Source: Nitriliruptoraceae bacterium
Lineage (GTDB): Bacteria > Actinomycetota > Nitriliruptoria > Nitriliruptorales > Nitriliruptoraceae
Direction: 5' to 3'
DNA: 22,636 nucleotides
NCBI GenBank assembly: GCA_007118045.1
Contig: SKTG01000134.1
Coordinates: 1-22,636 of the forward strand
Shown one piece after another: positions 22,347 through 22,636 of the stretch; position 1 is the first letter of the stretch, and each line of letters begins with the position of its first letter. Below the pieces are notes generated by a model. The model saw only the letters and a program-made list of their open reading frames with translations. It was not told where the DNA came from and did no database searches. The position numbers and the translations under genes are program-made.

Positions 22347-22636
22347 CCTCTGAGACCCGAACACAAGTCGGGCACCCAACCCGACAGCCAGCACTCATCA
22401 ACGGGTTCGGCGGTGCCTCAGCATGAACCACCGTCGGGGGCGAGCGTGGCATCGCAGCGACGCCGCCACAACCGCTCCGCAGCCGGTTGTTCCGGTCCTG
22501 CGGGCCAAGGGACCCCGCGGTGATGTGGCCGGTGGCCGCCAACACCGAGTAGTGCCCACGGGAGTTGTAGACCGTCTCTCGGCCGGGATTGCCCGGTAGG
22601 TGTCCGCGCATCGTGGTGGAACCCGCGTCGGACGCA
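22347..22636. other. Region after tRNA-Gly, no gene supported
   Basis: No coding region with a ribosome site or recognisable protein in this 290-bp end. One possible terminator hairpin for the tRNA lies at 22367-22385 (GTCGGG / CCCGAC, 6-bp stem, 7-nt loop). No copy of the tRNA 3' end, as an integration (att) scar would leave, is visible. Confidence 0.4.

Noticed and set aside
22150..22611. Upstream extension of dcd across the tRNA-Gly
   Set aside because: The open frame continues through a tRNA gene on the other strand and is not Dcd-like; the start at 22149 matches the conserved N-terminus.
22347..22636. Possible integration (attL/attR) site at tRNA-Gly
   Set aside because: No integrase gene and no direct repeat of the tRNA 3' end within the window.

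Overview
The window is a high-GC chromosomal segment of an actinobacterium. Evidence for this is the HspR-type heat-shock cluster, a dCTP deaminase of the mycobacterial deaminase/dUTPase type next to a tRNA-Gly, an EtfD-like membrane Fe-S reductase, a DUF3152 secreted metalloprotease, and frequent GTG starts with strong third-position GC bias. A deep-branching lineage such as Nitriliruptoria would fit, but that placement is a guess. I see no plasmid, phage, IS or CRISPR signature; the region looks like stable core chromosome with a few lineage-specific genes.

Layout, left to right. (1) 99-3335 (+): a giant STAND-ATPase/TPR regulator with a C-terminal SARP-type (wHTH + BTAD) output module. (2) 3652-3909 (+): an 85-residue orphan convergent with clpB. 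(3) 3956-12030 (-): the proteostasis block, transcribed right to left as dnaK, hsp20, grpE, dnaJ, hspR, then clpB with its own candidate promoter. An Hsp20 gene sits between dnaK and grpE. Strong hairpins follow dnaK and hsp20, and a 42-bp tandem repeat copies the 3' end of grpE. (4) 12352-13249 (-): a 55-residue membrane microprotein and a DUF192 lipoprotein. (5) 13422-14462 (+): a double-ACT protein directly abutting peptide deformylase. (6) 14471-14959 (-): an unknown lipoprotein, divergent from (7) 15150-17396 (+): the EtfD-like membrane Fe-S oxidoreductase. (8) 17337-18473 (-): a PAS-GGDEF diguanylate cyclase whose 3' end overlaps etfD, divergent from (9) 18683-19450 (+): a six-helix protein with a textbook voltage-sensor S4 helix but no pore filter. 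(10) 19468-20301 (-): a pentapeptide-DinB fusion, downstream of (11) 20334-21323 (-): the DUF3152 metalloprotease. (12) 21571-22149 (-): dcd, and 22276-22346 (+): tRNA-Gly(CCC). The last ~290 bp hold no gene I can support.

Functionally, the centre is a protein-quality-control regulon: DnaK/DnaJ/GrpE refolding, Hsp20 holdase, ClpB disaggregase and the repressor HspR, which in relatives uses DnaK as co-repressor. The dcd / tRNA-Gly / etfD / dnaK operon / clpB association recalls the mycobacterial neighbourhood, so part of this order is probably ancestral. The most unusual items are the voltage-sensor protein without a recognisable ion filter, divergent from a c-di-GMP synthase; the hairpins and repeat within the chaperone operon; and the inverted domain order of the first regulator.
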